From: Lolium rigidum
Lineage: Eukaryota > Streptophyta > Magnoliopsida > Poales > Poaceae
Reading direction: 5' to 3'
Length of the DNA stretch: 64,000 nucleotides
Assembly (NCBI RefSeq): GCF_022539505.1
Contig: NC_061514.1
Coordinates: forward strand, 36,547,769-36,611,768
Positions 47,017 to 59,162 of the stretch are shown here, piece by piece (position 1 is the stretch's first letter; every line of letters starts with the position of its first letter). Position numbers and translations under genes: made by a program. Below the pieces are notes generated by a model. It saw nothing but the letters and a program-made list of their open reading frames with translations. It did not search any database and was not told the origin of the DNA.

Positions 47017-49907
47017 CACGGAGTAAGCGTCACTGATTTTAATACAGTACAAAATCATCGAAACTTACTATGGATAGGATAAATTATTAAAATCAGTTAT
47101 TTTTTGATTATGCGAATTCTTGTTTAATTTCATGCATGTAACTATTATCCTTTGTGGAAGAAATGGAACAACATTGCCCCGAAATCAATCTGAAAAATCT
47201 ACTACTCCCTCCATCTTTAAAAGAAAATCTCCTCAACTTTATATAGGTACGGATACATACAGATATTTTTTGCGGTACAAAGTTTTGGTCAAGCTTGCAT
47301 GCGTCCATTTCGAACCTGTCGTACGCCGGTACACGGCTAGCTAGCTTGTCTGTTGTGCGCGGCGATAAACTTGCCGGCCGGTACGTACACTGATCATGGC
47401 AGATCGACACGGCCGGGCAAGTCGAGGCGCCGTACGATATGGATGCATGGGCACATGGCACGTACATACAGGCAGCTAGCACGGATCGGGTGCGTGCGTG
47501 CGTGTGGCGCGCCGACCTCCACAGCGACAGCACAGCCAGGCGGCCATCAATCGTCGCACGTGGTCAATGCACGCCATTAGCGCGCGTGAGTTTCTTCAAT
47601 TCTACCCACGCGGGGCCGGTGGCGGCCGACGACGGCGCCGTAGGGCCCGGCCGGTTGATGGGCAATTTTTGGAGATGCTGCCGAAATTTTTTCCTATCGA
47701 TCGGGTCTGTTTAGATGAGTCTTTATAAAAATAAACGAAACATTTTTTAGGCACCAGTGTACATGAAGGTGTCTAAATAAGCATCTGCCAAATTATAAAT
47801 AAGACCAATATACATAACTAAAAAATGGTTTACTTATCTAAGCATATCTCCTAAGCATATAGTATTATACATGCATTTGGGTTCTCGTTTACCAAATGCA
47901 CATGCCATTCGCGCTCAAAATGACTGTTGCACACTTCGTGTTGAATATAGATGGACTACTATACAGAACTAGATACTGGTCGCACGTTTAATGAACCAAG
48001 ACACATTCTATTATACATTTATCCTAAATCTCCGACAACGATTTAGGGGCATACTACTTGACCAAAATCTACACATACTTTATTGCCCAATGTACGACGA
48101 CCTCGAACCCACCAACACGCATAAATCCTCTATATTGATCTTAAAATTAGTGAAATGTTTATGATTATTCTTCACATATATATTGATGTTTTGTTGAAAT
48201 AATACTCGAACCAAACTCAATTGTCTGTCGTCCTCGCCATCTTTATGTAATGGAAGCGTCTAAATTTGAATCTTATTTTTGGAAAAAATGCCAAAATATC
48301 TTGATAGGATTTGAAAATAAATATCCAATGCAATGTGGATATCGATACCTTCTTCCTCATGTATCCACCGATGGCGTGCTGTGAGAATAGCTCGGTGCAG
48401 CATCTGGACCTCCCTCTAAACTCTAAACCCTATAAACCCTGAATTGAAAGGGCTTGAATGATGCCCCAAGTCTGGGCAGACAGAACCTTGGAACACAAAC
48501 CTCAACACTCTCTAATGAGATTGAGGTAGGAAAACAATCGTGAACTAGATCCGGATGGCTAAGACACACGACCACGCCATTCGCTTGACATTACAACGCA
48601 CCACTGAGATAAACCTACAACACTTGTAGGAAAAAAAAAACAAGATCCACCACTCCAAGAAAGCACTGTCAAGACGATCCGCCTCCCTCGTCAATGCCAT
48701 CATCGAGATTATCGACGACAAGGTGGTAAGGAGATGGGGAAACCTTATTATTTTTTCGCACATCACCGCTATATAGCCACCATACGTACCGCCGTTGACG
48801 GTTGGCCAAACCCTAACTTTATAGACCTAACTACAACGTCGAGCGCAGGACCGAGGTACCCCTCCCCCTCTCGCAACTAGAACGACAAGCATATATAAGA
48901 GGCGAGGACCAACAATTGTCGGACAAAGACAAAGTAGAAGGTGACAACTAGGATTTAAGAGGCGGTTGTTAGGGTTAAGGAGAACAAACTTCTTTTTTTT
49001 CGTTTTGCAAAGGAAAACAAACATTAGCATACACGATACACGTATCGATTCGTCCTTTCGTTTGGGATCGGTCGATAGATTCTTCTTCCATGCGTGAATC
49101 GTGAGGGATCTGCATGCTAATCCGCACCATAAAATATTGCTTGCTGTTCAGCTAGAGTAGCACTAGTACTACCAGTAGCTTAGCTCATGTGAACAAGTGT
49201 CAGCCGATATAATGAATGAAGGATCTGCATGCGATATTGCGGTGATCCCGGTGAATCTTTTCAGATCACGCAGACACAGCAGCGGGCAGGCTAGCTAGAA
49301 GCTTTTGCAGCGGTAATAAAAATCGGACAAGAAATGATGCGACATACCGTAGGCTATCGCAGTGAATGGAGTAAAATATGGACAGACCGTAGGCTAAAAA
49401 TTAGCATCACGCTAGTGGTAATCGGGCATTGGCCACAGTTGCTTTGCCTGCGTTTTTCAGAGTAACCTCGGGAAGGAACGCGCCTACACTACGTCGGAGT
49501 GCGTACGTACGTATGCGTGTGTCTTGGATCGCCATGATTGGCTCGTTGAATATATTCACGGACTCCTAGCGCAGCTGATTTTGATGGGTGGCTTTCTGCT
49601 GCCTGTCCGTGGAATGAAGCGGCGGAGCTCCTAAAATATTGTCGGCGAAATAATTCAGATGGACGTGTTATTTTGTGGGTAGTGATACTTAAATACCGAC
49701 TTTATATATCATAAAGTTGTGCTTGTTGTCATGAACACTATGCACGACCATACCAACAACATGAATTATGTCTAGTCTAGTCAGAAAACCAACTCTTTTT
49801 TTTTAGAAAAATGCTAATTATCAATCCAAGAAAACCCGGCTCTAAACAATGTACTCCCATCTAAATGTATCCACAAAAAATAATCCACATTTTTATAGAA
49901 TAATAAA
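47017..49907. other. Intergenic, no gene seen
   Basis: A Stowaway-like fragment (ctccctccatctttaaaa) lies near 47210. 47280-47660 is GC-rich with several restriction-like palindromes but no supported frame. 48360-48960 looks like decayed transposon sequence. Nothing else stands out. Confidence 0.45.
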
Positions 49908-49909
49908 TA

Positions 49910-50153
49910 CTCCCCCCATTTCGATGAATAAAGCGTCCTTGTTTTACTTTTTTTTGCTTTGACCAAGAATTACTTGAAGTATATAACGATACTAATTATG
50001 TTGGTATAAAATTAACATAATTAGAAAGTGTGTTTAATATGAATCCTACAATATTAATTACGTACAATATAATTAAGATTTTATTGCTCAACTTATATAC
50101 GTCAAAGATCGTATTTAAATATGTGTGCGCCTTATTAATCGAAACTGAGGTAG
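49910..50153. mobile_element. Stowaway-like MITE
   Basis: Left end ctccccccatttcgatgaa and right end (reverse complement) ctacctcagtttcgattaa form imperfect inverted repeats about 30 bp long. Interior is AT-rich and non-coding. The left flank is TA; the right flank has decayed to CA. Confidence 0.72.
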
Positions 50154-52682
50154 CATCAATTTCGATTTTCGAAAAGTAGGGCTCCCTAGAGCTCGGAGAA
50201 AAAATGACTAGGCCGCCATTCCTAGAAATCATTGGTTTTATTATGAATACAAGGAGCTCCCTTGTGTGCAATTTGAATATATACTCATAACACAGTTTTT
50301 CATCGCTAGATGTGGTTACTTTCCGTCGATATCCTCTCCTGTCATCATTGCCCCACACGCGAGACTATTGGTGAGAAATCAGAGTGGGAAAACAGTAAGG
50401 AGACCTACAATTTCGGAAACCTTGAAATACTATAGGGCTTATTTTTCTTGGATGGGAGGGATGTGTACTCTTGGACAGAGCAGAGGCCATGGAAGGTGCC
50501 CTAGAACCTTAAGTCGTAATAGAACACTAACTCTTAATATAGTAATATGTCCAAATGTCCAATAAGATAAGGCATGTTTGACTTTTCACAATCTCAAACA
50601 TAAGACTTTGGTGATATATTTCTGCATACACTATCCGTAAACTTTTACAACATTGATTCTAAGTATTGTAATTCACATTATATTCCTCGATAGAGGAGTA
50701 CAAAAAATGACTTGATGTTTTTCCGAAAACAAAGTGACAACATTCATTGGCATGAACATACAATTTCAGATCCAAATTTAAGCCACAACTCAAGAAACAA
50801 GAATGATAACTTGCACTCTGAACAATCCCAGCATGGTACTGTTCATCTAATAACGTTTGTATCTGTTACAATCCTTGGTCTATTTTTCTCTCTCTTCTCT
50901 ACCAAATTTTAGATCTCATGCATTTGAAGTCGTAATTTATACTCTATTCGTGATTATTTTTGCGGAATATTTTGCAACTACTACTATTAGATTCGTTTTT
51001 TCAGTAGTGGCCAAATACACCCCTTGATGTGGTGCAGTCTACATTATAGCTCTTTGAATAACAATTCTGTAGAAATATATGTGGAGTGAAAGAAAAGTAA
51101 TTTGACATTATGATACTTCAATTTTTATGACAGATGTAGTGGTACGGTATCATCTGTTTTTTTAACTTTCTTTTTTAATTTTTCTCTTAATTTATGATTG
51201 GATGTCAGGTTTGTTTAGTCTCACGTTAAAGTAATTGCCATATACAAATACAAATTTGAGAAAACCAATCAGGCATCAAATTACCCCTTCATATACTACT
51301 ACTACTTCTCTAGGCAAATGTTTAGGCACCATTCCTTAAGTATGGAACAGATGTTTAGGCACCTCACCTGTCGGCATGTTTGATCCCTAGAGCCGAGGTT
51401 TGTGAATACCGTATGTCTTTTTAATGCCAGAGCTCCTAGCCAGCACTATAAAAAAAGAGAGGATCATCTACCTCAGTAAAGCAAGGGTTGCTAGATAGCC
51501 ATGGATTAATGTACCTTAAACACACTTCAGAAAACAATGTTCGATCTATGCCAACATTTTGTTAGACTGTCTCTTGCTCCAGTTCCAAGCCATAGCAAGA
51601 GTTCTAATCAAGTTGGGATTGGTGAAGCCATATTAGCTTTCCTGAAAAATCCTCATGCTCTAACAAATTAAATTCTGAAACCCTTCATAATTTGGACCCA
51701 ACTTCTGGGATCTTCTCTTGTTCACTCCCACTTCTCTTCACCACAGTAGTACTAGTACTTATCTTGAGTTAACCGATTTGATCCTGCCCTGATATATATA
51801 GCATCTGCCGTCTAGCCCTCCCAGTCCCTTTCACTGGTTGCAGTGACCGTTTTGCCTCGCAGCATTCCATGTGGCCACAGAGTTGCTCTCCACTCCTCTC
51901 CCTATCATACAAAACAAGAAACACTCGATGGCTCCAACTGAAGTCACACACAAGCTCTTGCCAGGCTCCCCTAAACATTCAATGAAGACAGGGATGTGAG
52001 AGAGAGGAATGAGAGAGAGACAAGGGAACAGGGTCTCCAACAGGAAGGACCTATGTTCTTCATGCACAGATAGCCGCAGGGGGTGAGAGAGGGCAAGAGC
52101 TCCTCTAGGGTAATCATGCCACTCTTTTCGGTCATATCCCTAGAGAGAGAGATAGAGAATGAAGATCAAAGTTGCATCACTGAGAAGATATCACGAGCTA
52201 GCAAGCTAGGGCTGCATGTACATGTTCACCTCTGCGTGGAAGGAACGGCAGCGGCCTGGCCCCTCCATGCGCATGGCTTTTGTCTCTCTCTCATGCAGCT
52301 AGCTATGCTGTGGAGTACACAGTACATGCTTGACATGGACACAAAATATTATACTACATGCACTGTTGTGCAAAAGGCTAGCTAGTGTGGCTACGAGAAG
52401 GATATCAGTTTGTGATCTGAGCCTAGCTGCGTGCTTCTCTTGACTGACTCGGTGGTTTTTGCCGATTCCGTGGCGATTCTTCATGCCAAAGTTATGTGGC
52501 TGATCGATCCATCACATGATCTGCAGAGGAGGAGGAGGTTCCAGTGTGAGTTAATGTGGGAGTAGCCTGGTGGCCTAACTGATCGTGATTGCCATTGTTG
52601 CTAGAGCCTGCTACAGTTCATGCGCGGAGTACGGTGCGGGTCACTGTGCGGGGGCGGCGCATATGCTTGCTACCGTGCGCGC
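50154..52682. other. Intergenic, no gene seen
   Basis: AT-rich, non-coding. 51770-52470 has GA-rich patches and is less AT-rich. I looked there for precursors of common conserved microRNAs and found none. Confidence 0.45.
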
Positions 52683-52895
52683 TACTACTTCTCTAGGCAA
52701 ATGGAAGGTAGGATAATAAATAATAATACCTCGAATTCTATTTTCAAGTTGCCATTATCACATAATTTTCGCGCATGGACCAGTAATAGTAATAGTACTA
52801 CTACTACTACAACTTATCTAGGCAAGTACCAATGGCTTGAATTATAATTTGAAATTACTAGTATCACACATTTTTGTGCATGGACCAGTGATGGA
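52683..52895 (+). repeat. Diverged tandem duplication of ~100 bp
   Basis: Two copies run from 'cttctctaggcaaatg' and 'cttatctaggcaagta' through to 'gcatggaccagt'. A third, shorter start occurs near 51307 (cttctctaggcaaatg). Confidence 0.65.
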
Positions 52896-55400
52896 GTCCA
52901 TATTGTAAAACCATCATTTTCAGAGAAAAACATAAGTATCATAGCACATCAAATACACCCAATTACATAAATCTTAGGGCTTGTTTGGATCAATGGAATT
53001 TTGTACGAACCTTCGATAATTCTACTACTCATAAATTGTTCATATAGTGCTTGTTTGGTTTGAAGGATTTGAATTCATATGTTCTACTTTGCATGCAATT
53101 ACACGGGAAAATTCCCCTTAGGTCCAACCTCATGGAATTTTTCTTTTCTTTCTATGAGATATAGAGATATTCTTTCAAAAAAAATCCTAACTTTAGAGAC
53201 CTTACTACAATGGTGACCACTTCCAGTCAACGGGATGTTGAGAGAGAGACAGAGAGAGGAGAAAAATGTTTATTTTATTTTTATTGCACTGACAAGTGGG
53301 CCCTAGTCCACGTCAGGAATTTGTCTCTGATAGGTGGGCCAAACTGGTCAGAATCAATGTTAATTCATTGTCAATTCACATTTAATGATTTTTGCAAAAA
53401 AAAACTTACATAAATGGGAAACTTAAAGTGGTGGTTTTTGGTAAATTTTAGTTTCAAAGTGGTGGTTTTATGCTACTAAGTCGAAGAAAAAAAACATCTA
53501 GTGGCCATGACTAATAAGTATATATATTCTCGCATTTCACAAAAAATGATCAAACACGTAATTACATACACAATCGAGAAAGAGTACTACTCCTTAGTTT
53601 CATACTCGTATTAGTAGTTGTTGTTGATTTAGCACTAAATGCACATCAACAAATATGAAATAGAGGAATTATAACAAAAAGCTAAATATAGTATTGTACA
53701 TCCATACCGGTTTATTAAGGTATTGCACACTTAAAAAAACAATCTATTTGTTCAACAAAATATGAGAATATGCCACAAAAATTATAACATTGATTTTTTT
53801 CGAAATGTGTAATACTCTAGTACTAATAAATTGTTATGGAGAGAGTATTCGGTATTTATGTGTGCGACGATGGATGGATTAATGCATGGCGTGCACGGAA
53901 ACTGTGGAGCTAGCTCGTGTGCTACAGTGCATGACACCGTACGTAGGCGCGCGCGCATGCATCGGTAGCGGGACGCGCGCCGACCCTGCCGGTCGGTTCT
54001 GTTCGATGCTAGCCGCTGCTGCTACGGCCCCGGCCGCGCGGACGTACGCCACGCTTTTCCCACGGATCAATCACATATCCGTCCTCGTGTTCACTGTACA
54101 CATACCGTCCCTCCAGAAAAAAGAATATTCGTGTGTACGTACCTACGGTAACCACGAAGTTTGAGCCGATGTAATTTTCTCAAAAAAAAAGCAGAGGTAA
54201 TTAAATAGCAGCATAGCAGCTACTGGTACTCCGGGATCAACCCCCCCCCCCCCATTGCACGGGTCCGCCTGCTGACACCTGTCTCTTTTTTTTTACCAAA
54301 TCCACACATTTATACTCGGTATAAAAAATTTAAAAAGTTTGCATCAAAATCAAACCCGGCTCCGCCCCATGGTAGCATCGCCGTTCGCCCATGGTAGCAC
54401 CCGTCGAAGCCTTTGGCAGCACCACCCAACACGCTAGGAGCATCCACCTTAGCTGCTCAAATCAACTAGCATAATCGGTGGTAGTCAAAGGCCTCGCCGC
54501 AGGCCGTCGTTCGCAAGCAATAGGGAGCACGATGGCGCTGGCCGGTAGCACGCACCACGTCGTCCTCGACGTCATCTTGCAGCACGCACGACGGGCGAGG
54601 GGAAGCTAGGGTTTCGGGGCGTGGCCATGGTCGTGGTCAGCGACCTGCACGACACTCACTGCGGGCAAGCTTTGCATGGCCATTGCGAAGCAAGCCTGGT
54701 GGATATGGGAGGGTTGGCGATGCTTGAGGGGGTGGGCGGAAGGGGGATTTGGCTGCACGCAATGGGGGTGGGCGGGTGAGATCCAACGATCTGCGAATGG
54801 GTGGGTGACGGCGGGAATTCAACATTTGGATCGATCAAGATGTGAGCGCACCGAGAGAAGAAACTAGAGGATAGAGAGGATGAGAAGGTGGATGGGACAC
54901 GCTGCAACATGACCCATCTTTTCCTTTGCCACGATGACCGTGCATGTCAGTAGCTCGACCCAGAGGATCATCCTTCGGGGAAGAACAAGTGTTTTCCTTT
55001 GATGAATGTGGTCATTGCAGAGCACACACAAGGTATTTCTCTGCACAGCAGATCCCTTGTATAGAGTCTGTAAAAAACAATAACATCACCTAACTTATAA
55101 TTATAACTTGTTGGATTACATCATGATTTGTGCTAGTCATGGGTTGCAACCGAGAAAAATGCACCTAAAACAATAACATTGCTTAACTTAATTGCTTCGT
55201 GATTCAATAACATCACCTATCTTATAATTATTCTCACGAGAGTTATTCACTGCCTTGTGTTTCAATCCATATATCCAAAATTCTTCAGTCAGTCAACCTG
55301 ACCAAAACAAACAAATTAGAAGCGGCAGACAAGAAATCACGCACACACGTCAACCTTCACATCACATTTACTCTTGTTTGTCCCTCAAACAAAAAATAAA
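52896..55400. other. Intergenic, far-upstream region of the homeobox gene
   Basis: No gene is supported. A MITE-like stretch (gcttgtttggatc...) lies at 52978-53170. A weak Stowaway-like pair of ends occurs at about 53590 and 53845. A run of 13 C lies at 54241-54253. 54360-54920 is GC-rich with decayed transposon character. Confidence 0.4.
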
Positions 55401-55494
55401 CGAAAATGGCGCAACTTGAACTCGATCAGTCCATCCATGTATGAACACCACGATACATCGATCAATGCCTTTCCCCGTCTCTATCTCCGTGTGT

Positions 55495-55514
55495 GAGAGA
55501 GAGAGAGAGAGAGG
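55495..55514 (+). promoter_or_regulatory. GA repeat upstream of WUS
   Basis: A run of about ten GA dinucleotides 400 bases before the start codon. GAGA tracts are bound by plant BBR/BPC factors that act on homeobox genes; a role here is inferred only. Confidence 0.4.
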
Positions 55515-55812
55515 GAGGGAATGCAACCTATGTTAGGCTAGGCGAGGAGGAAGCAGTTGCCAAATGCAGGCGTCTGCGTCCCATGCCCTGTTCATAGTCC
55601 CCACATGCCTTGCTCCCCTCCATCTCCATGATCGATGCTCGATGCTCCATGGGGTTTTCTTCTCCGAGAGAGAAAGAGCTGGTACGAGCTACGTACGTGT
55701 GTCAACTTCACTTGTCCCTCTCCAAAAGATACCGCCATGATTCTCTCCAACCCTATATCACCCTACCTCTGCCCAGGCTACACTCCTATTTACCTAGCTC
55801 CTGCTGCCTCCA

Positions 55813-55818
55813 TATATA
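55813..55818 (+). promoter_or_regulatory. TATA-like box of WUS
   Basis: tatata in ctccatatataccctc, about 95 bases before the ATG at 55910, giving an expected leader of about 65 bases. Confidence 0.5.
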
Positions 55819-55909
55819 CCCTCTCATGTGATCCATCCATGTCTCCCCCAACCCTTCTTGCCACTGCTCGTCGGAGTAGTACTAGTTCTAGCAGCACGAT
55901 CCTCTCGCC

Positions 55910-57027
55910 ATGGACAGGGCGAGCGTCTGGAGACAAGTGCAGCAGCAGCAGCAGTCCAGCGGCGGCGGTGGAGGCGCGGGTACCGCTGGCCATGCCGTCG
56001 TGCCTGCCGGGGCCGGTGCGGCGTCAACGCCGCCGTGCCGGCCGACCGGGGCGCGGTGGACGCCGACGCAGGAGCAGGTCAAGATCCTCAAGGAGCTCTA
56101 CTACGGCTGCGGCATCCGGTCGCCCAACACGGAGCAGATCCAGCGGATCGCCGCGCGGCTGCGGCAGTTCGGCAGGATCGAGGGCAAGAACGTCTTCTAC
56201 TGGTTCCAGAACCACAAGGCCCGCGAGCGCCACAAGAAGCGCCTCGGCGTCGTCACCACCTCCCCCGGCGACGCCAACGCCGGCTACCTCGGCGTCCTCT
56301 CCCCTGGTTCCGGTACGTGCGCACGTCTTTCTCGCGCTGCTACATTTTCTTTGCTTCATGCACTTCCGACATCAAGCTAATGGTTGTGTGCGTAGCGTGT
56401 TCAGGTGCAGCGGCGGCTGCCTCCTATGGCGGCATGTACGGGTCAGGCAACGGCGGTGGCGGCTCGGCCGTGCAGATGGATGGGAGCACTACTACTACTT
56501 GTTGGGAGGACAGCAGCGCCGCCGACAGAAGCTTCGTGCACCTGCAGGTAATTAACGCCGATGACTCGTGCTCGATCGATCGAACATCTAGATGTACGCC
56601 GATGAAACTCAACCATTCGCACACTAACCTATCTGCTTGTTGCATGCAGGACTACATGGGAGTGATGAAGAGCTCGGGGGCGGGCAACCACGGCTCCACC
56701 GCGCCGACGCGTTGGCCGGCATGCTTCTCCTTCTCCGCCGACCAGATGCCGACGAGGGAGCCCGAGACTCTCCCTCTCTTCCCGACGGGCGGCGGCGGCA
56801 ACGGCAGCTACCTGCAGTCCAGCTCCAGCTCCAACTTCCACTCGTGGGGACCTGCCACCACCACCGCCAATACCATGACATTCCAGCAGCAACACCATCA
56901 TCAGCTGCAAGATCAGCACTACAGCTTTTACAACAGCAACCAGCAGCTGGTGACGATGCCCAGCCAAGACGCAGGCACCTCCCTGGAGCTCACTCTCAGC
57001 TCCCCGTACCCTGCAGGGTTCATGTGA
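55910..57027 (+). CDS. WUS: WUSCHEL-type homeobox transcription factor (WUS orthologue)
   Basis: Exons 55910-56312, 56405-56547 and 56650-57027 give 307 residues, with phases 1 and 0 and GT-AG introns of 92 and 102 bp. The WOX homeodomain spans about residues 48-112, with [37 protein letters not shown] and [15 protein letters not shown]; the additional residue after helix 1 (ELYYGCG) is typical of WUS. The WUS box TLPLFP is at 222-227 and an EAR-like LELTL at 294-298, eight residues from the end (PYPAGFM). The glutamine-rich N-terminus, the exon 3 start DYMGV and the C-terminal layout match maize WUS1 and rice WUS rather than WOX2-5. WUS is a nuclear DNA-binding regulator that maintains shoot and axillary stem cells, mostly as a repressor through the WUS box and EAR motif. 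No inactivating change is seen. Confidence 0.95.
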
Positions 57028-57273
57028 GAGCCCTGCAGCTTGCTCACCTACTGATCCAAAGAGCACTGGTGTCACTGTCCTAGCTATATCTACTTACTTG
57101 CAACAGTTATTAGAAGCATATATGGAAGCATGTCTGGAAGTTGGTTACAGTCCTAGTATTAACCGGTAGTGTGGTCCTCAGCCTCAACTGGTAGTGGTAG
57201 TGCACTCCATGCCAACATCTACAATTAGGTGCAAGGCATGGCGCAGTGTGAGTTTTAGTAGAGTCTTGTGCTG
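57028..57273 (+). other. 3' flank of WUS, likely 3' UTR
   Basis: Non-coding sequence following the stop. No canonical aataaa was noted close to the stop. The polyadenylation site is undetermined. Confidence 0.4.
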
Positions 57274-57876
57274 GTTGGTTGTGTAGCCAGCCAAAGTGTG
57301 CCTGTGGCTGGGAGACTAGAAAGCAATAGTGTGTTTGGGATTGGGACAGGAGGTACCACAGCTGTGCCAAGCTCCCTTTGGTGCTTGTCTCTCCCTTTGG
57401 TGCCTTCCAGATGAAGGAAAAAGTTATCCCCCTCTCTCTTGTTCTCGTATCTCTCTCTCTCTCTCTCTCTCTCTCAGCCTGGTTGATCACCTGTTGCGAT
57501 TTCTCCATGTTTTTTTCTTCAGCCAAAGAGCATGTATCCATGCATTCATGCCAGCTTTATCTTCTCAGCATTCCAGGTATGCTTGTGGACTAGTTTGAAT
57601 TCTTGGGGATTTTTTTTCAAGGCAAGTTCTTGGGGAATGTTGGTTCTAAGAGAAGAATCAGTTTCAAGTAAACAACATTTTGCTTTTTTGGACTAACTAA
57701 AGTCAGGTTGGCCTGTTGGTTTTGATCATATAGAAAAGTAACTATGTCTTTAATCAATAAATTTGGTTCTGCTTAATTGCCTGGTTTAAACAGTAGAGAC
57801 ATCAGTTACTTCTTAACAGGTGCATGACATAAGTATAACATGGTAGACTTGATTCTCTGAACCTGAATTGAGCCAG
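57274..57876 (+). repeat. Tandem duplication downstream of WUS, copy 1
   Basis: Shares with 58184-58757 the phrases tagccagcca, gggattgggacaggaggtac and ctggtttaaacagtagaga, at high identity over most of its length. It includes an expanded CT tract (57451-57475) that copy 2 lacks. Confidence 0.85.
57451..57475 (+). repeat. CT microsatellite
   Basis: About 12 CT units within duplication copy 1; absent at the same place in copy 2. Confidence 0.9.
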
Positions 57877-57913
57877 TAGTTTACCAATGCTAGCTGATTT
57901 GCAAAAGCACATA

Positions 57914-58163
57914 CTACCTCCATCCCAAAGCTTAGGTTTTTTTTTTAAGTCAAAGCAAAGTAAAGTTTGACCAAACTTTTAGAACAATCTATCAACAAAT
58001 ATAATATTTTGTAGATACCATACGAAAATATATTTTATTATCTATTTAATGATATTAATTTTGTATTTTGCGTGTTAATGATTTTTGGTAAAAACTTAGT
58101 CAAACTTGGCATAGTTTAATTTTCTAAAAGTAATATAAGTTTTAAGCTTTGGGATGGAGGTAG
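57914..58163. mobile_element. Stowaway MITE, TSD TA
   Basis: Inverted ends ctacctccatcccaaagctt are perfect over about 20 bp, flanked by TA at 57912-57913 and 58164-58165. It is 250 bp, AT-rich and non-coding, and lies between the two copies of the downstream duplication. Confidence 0.92.
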
Positions 58164-58183
58164 TACTAGTTAAACTAGCTTTG

Positions 58184-58757
58184 GTTGGCTTGTAGCCAGC
58201 CAGAGTGCCTGTGGCTGGGAAACTAGAAAGCAATAGTGCGTTTGGGATTGGGACAGGAGGTACCACAGCCGTGCCAAGCTCCCTTTGGTGCCCTTCCAGA
58301 TGAAGAAAAAGTTACAGTCCTCTTTGCCTGTTCCTCTCAGCCTTCTTGATCACCTGTTGAGATTTCTCCATGCTTTTTCTTCAGCCAAGAGCATATAATT
58401 TCTGTCTGTACATGCCACTGCATGCATGCCAGTTCTATCATTTCAGCATTTCAGGTATGGCATGGCCTATGTGCCTGGGGACCACACTGGATGAATTGTT
58501 GGGAATGTTGGTTCTAAGAAAAGAATCAGTTTCCAGTCAACACCTTTTGCTTTTGGACCAAAGTCACGTTGGTCTGTTGGTTCTGGGCACAAGGCTTGAG
58601 GTTTGATCTTGCATGAAGTCAGAAACTATATTTTGAATCAATACATTTGGTTTTTGCTTAATTGGCTGGTTTAAACAGTAGAGAGGAGCAATCTATCACT
58701 TTGTGTAACATGTGCAAGAGTTGAATATAACAAGCCAAACTTTGATTATCTGAACAA
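58184..58757 (+). repeat. Tandem duplication downstream of WUS, copy 2
   Basis: Second copy of 57274-57876, without the CT expansion and with scattered indels. Confidence 0.85.
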
Positions 58758-59037
58758 AAAAATAAAGCTAGATGACTTGTTTTACCATATAGTTAAGCTG
58801 AAGTGCATTGTTATAGAATGCACTTCCCACTGGCAGATACATGACTAGACTAGATTCAACAAAAGAACATATATTAGCTACGTACTGCTCTTCCCAAGCA
58901 TACACAATCTTCTGCAACTTCTGCCTCTTTTCTTCGTTCCGCAAATACACTATTGGTTTCGAGTTTCCCATTTCATTGACGTAGCTAAATCTTGTAGCAT
59001 TCTTCGTGTTGGAAATGAACTCTCCACTGCCATTAAG

Positions 59038-59129
59038 GGCTTCTCTTTGTCAGAAATCATGAGGTGAAATCGCATTTCCTGCAAGACCATGGAAGAAACG
59101 GTGTTTTCTTCTCCTAGAATGCTTCTGAC
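59038..59129 (-). repeat. Duplicated piece of last exon of the 25K gene
   Basis: A tandem copy of 59130-59223, which holds most of the last coding exon and the start of the 3' UTR. On the minus strand it repeats the SRRRKHRFFHGL-coding stretch downstream of the real stop. It has no acceptor site and would be part of the 3' UTR. Confidence 0.85.
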
Positions 59130-59162
59130 GGGCTTCTCTTGCTCAGAAATCATTAGGTGAAA

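Noticed and set aside
47280..47700. GC-rich island with frames on both strands
   Set aside because: Frames are short and low-complexity; no start context or family resemblance. Possibly unmethylated or old transposon DNA.
51770..52500. Possible microRNA precursor or small gene
   Set aside because: No match to common conserved plant microRNAs and no long foldback seen; open frames are short.
54241..54253. Run of 13 C as a functional i-motif or quadruplex site
   Set aside because: A single homopolymer without the four-tract pattern; may also be a sequencing weak spot.
55635..56555. Long alternative plus-strand frame across WUS exon 1
   Set aside because: Serine and arginine runs out of frame with the homeodomain; a composition artefact.
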